Part shown: in pieces, positions 13,285 through 13,900 of the stretch
How the letters are laid out: each line of letters begins with the position of its first letter
Position numbering within the stretch: the first letter of the stretch is position 1
From: Acidimicrobiia bacterium
Lineage (GTDB): Bacteria > Actinomycetota > Acidimicrobiia > Acidimicrobiales > Aldehydirespiratoraceae
NCBI GenBank assembly: GCA_022824605.1
Contig: JAJDZO010000302.1
Span: forward strand, 1 to 13,900
DNA: 13,900 nt
Direction of reading: 5' to 3'
The notes under the pieces: model-generated
Told to the model about the DNA's origin: nothing
Database searches by the model: none
What the model saw: only the letters and a program-made list of their open reading frames with translations
Program-made: the position numbers and the translations under genes

Positions 13285-13900
13285 ATGACTCACAAGCGGA
13301 CACAGAGCGGACTGCGGGCAAAAGCGGCGGTCTTGGTTGCCGTGCTGGCTCTGGTGGCCGCGGCCTGCGGCGGCGGTGACGAAGCCGACGACGAGGTGTC
13401 GACGGGGGCCACCGGCAGTGCCGACACCCAGTCCGACAGCTCCGGCAGCGACAGTTCCAGCAGCGACAGCTCCGCCAGCGACAGCTCCGGCAGCGACAGC
13501 GCTGGCACCGACAGCTCCGGCAGCGACAGCTCCGGCTCCGAGACGGCCGCGCCGTCTGACAGCGACTCCGAGCCGGCCGAGACGGCCACCCAGGCGGACG
13601 AGTCCAGCGGTGCGTCAGAGGAGCAGGCCGAAGACGCCGGCGAGGAACCCGCTGTCGATGAACCAGTCGATGTAGAGCCGGTCCCCGCGTGGGCCGGCCT
13701 GGCCGGGAGCCTGGCGCCCGCCGACCCGTCGGAGTTGACGGCGTCGTGGAGGGGCGTGACTGCCGACACGATCACGATCGGCGTCTCGATGCTCAACTTC
13801 GAACTCCTGCAGGAGATGGGGCTCACCGCAGCAGGCTGGGGCGACCAGGAGGGCGTGTTCCAGGCATTGGTCGACGACCTGAACGCCAACGGCGGGATCC
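13285..13900 (+). CDS. Liv-type substrate-binding lipoprotein (partial, 3' end outside window)
   Basis: An extracytoplasmic solute-binding protein for the adjacent Liv-type importer, open to the window end (205 codons seen). A basic start (THKRTQSGLRAKA) and hydrophobic core (VLVAVLALVAA) lead to the lipobox AAAC with Cys28 as lipidated residue, then GGGDEADD. Residues about 29-150 are an acidic, Ser-rich, surely disordered linker containing seven DSSGS-type units at 51-85. The binding fold starts near residue 157 with GVTADTITIGVSML and continues to GVFQALVDDLNANGGI, the first strand and helix pattern of the Peripla_BP_6 family. Genes for both ATPases and both permeases lie just upstream, which supports a common substrate. 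Confidence 0.9.
   Translation, partial: MTHKRTQSGLRAKAAVLVAVLALVAAACGGGDEADDEVSTGATGSADTQSDSSGSDSSSSDSSASDSSGSDSAGTDSSGSDSSGSETAAPSDSDSEPAETATQADESSGASEEQAEDAGEEPAVDEPVDVEPVPAWAGLAGSLAPADPSELTASWRGVTADTITIGVSMLNFELLQEMGLTAAGWGDQEGVFQALVDDLNANGGI
13435..13539 (+). repeat. In-frame 15-bp tandem repeat, seven units
   Basis: Unit GACAGCTCCGGCAGC encodes DSSGS. Units 1, 4 and 6 are identical, while units 2, 3, 5 and 7 differ by one to three bases. It sits in the linker of the binding lipoprotein, and its length in multiples of three keeps the frame, so copy number could vary between strains. Confidence 0.9.

Noticed and set aside
9284..13321. Minus-strand open frame of 1345 codons opposite the Liv genes
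   Set aside because: Its product is Gln/His/Arg/Gly low-complexity with no domain. It is the antisense shadow of high-GC codons in the well-supported plus-strand transporter genes.
13435..13539. CRISPR-like array
   Set aside because: Units are contiguous 15-mers without spacers, in frame inside a protein linker.
13290..13889. Minus-strand frame with a regular LSLPELS-like repeat
   Set aside because: The repeat is only the antisense reading of the DSSGS repeat in the binding lipoprotein, whose signal peptide, lipobox and ribosome binding site support the plus strand.

Overview
The window is high-GC, densely coded bacterial chromosome, almost all on the + strand, with frequent GTG and TTG starts. 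The order ffh tail - rpsP - KH protein - rimM - trmD - rplS - yraN - comM - dprA - xer is the classical actinobacterial arrangement. Leaderless-looking promoters, small zinc-ribbon and membrane genes and a Liv-type transporter with fused subunits also fit a deep-branching actinobacterium. My guess is the class Acidimicrobiia, but this is inferred from gene order and protein style, not from a marker comparison.

Region 1 (1-2981) is a translation and RNA-processing block. It holds the end of ffh, ribosomal protein S16, a KhpA-type KH protein, RimM, TrmD, ribosomal protein L19 and YraN. The genes overlap by 4 bases at rpsP/khpA and rimM/trmD, so they are probably translationally coupled. rplS sits behind a 151-base gap with its own promoter-like box. 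lepB and rnhB, which often lie between rplS and yraN in actinobacteria, are absent here.

Region 2 (2982-3856) is a small accessory patch. Two short minus-strand genes (a single-span membrane peptide and a CxxC/HxHxxC protein) diverge from a plus-strand lipoprotein-like cytochrome c. Promoter-like boxes and hairpins precede comM.

Region 3 (3857-7939) holds comM and dprA (8-base overlap; processing of incoming single-stranded DNA and recombination), then a DUF4258/DUF2283 pair resembling a toxin-antitoxin cassette with visibly lower GC, then a complete XerC/D-type tyrosine recombinase. The recombinase promoter carries two perfect DnaA-box sequences exactly 21 bp apart.

Region 4 (7968-13900) is a branched-chain-amino-acid-type (Liv) ABC transport locus with unusual architecture. 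A 12-helix major facilitator (MFS) module is joined to a LivF-type ATPase, but the reading frame breaks by one base inside predicted helix 6. A single 937-residue protein fuses LivH, LivM and LivG. A substrate-binding lipoprotein follows, with a long acidic Asp/Ser repeat linker, and runs off the window end. Together these would make a whole importer from three polypeptides, with an MFS carrier physically tethered to it. This is the most unusual system in the window.
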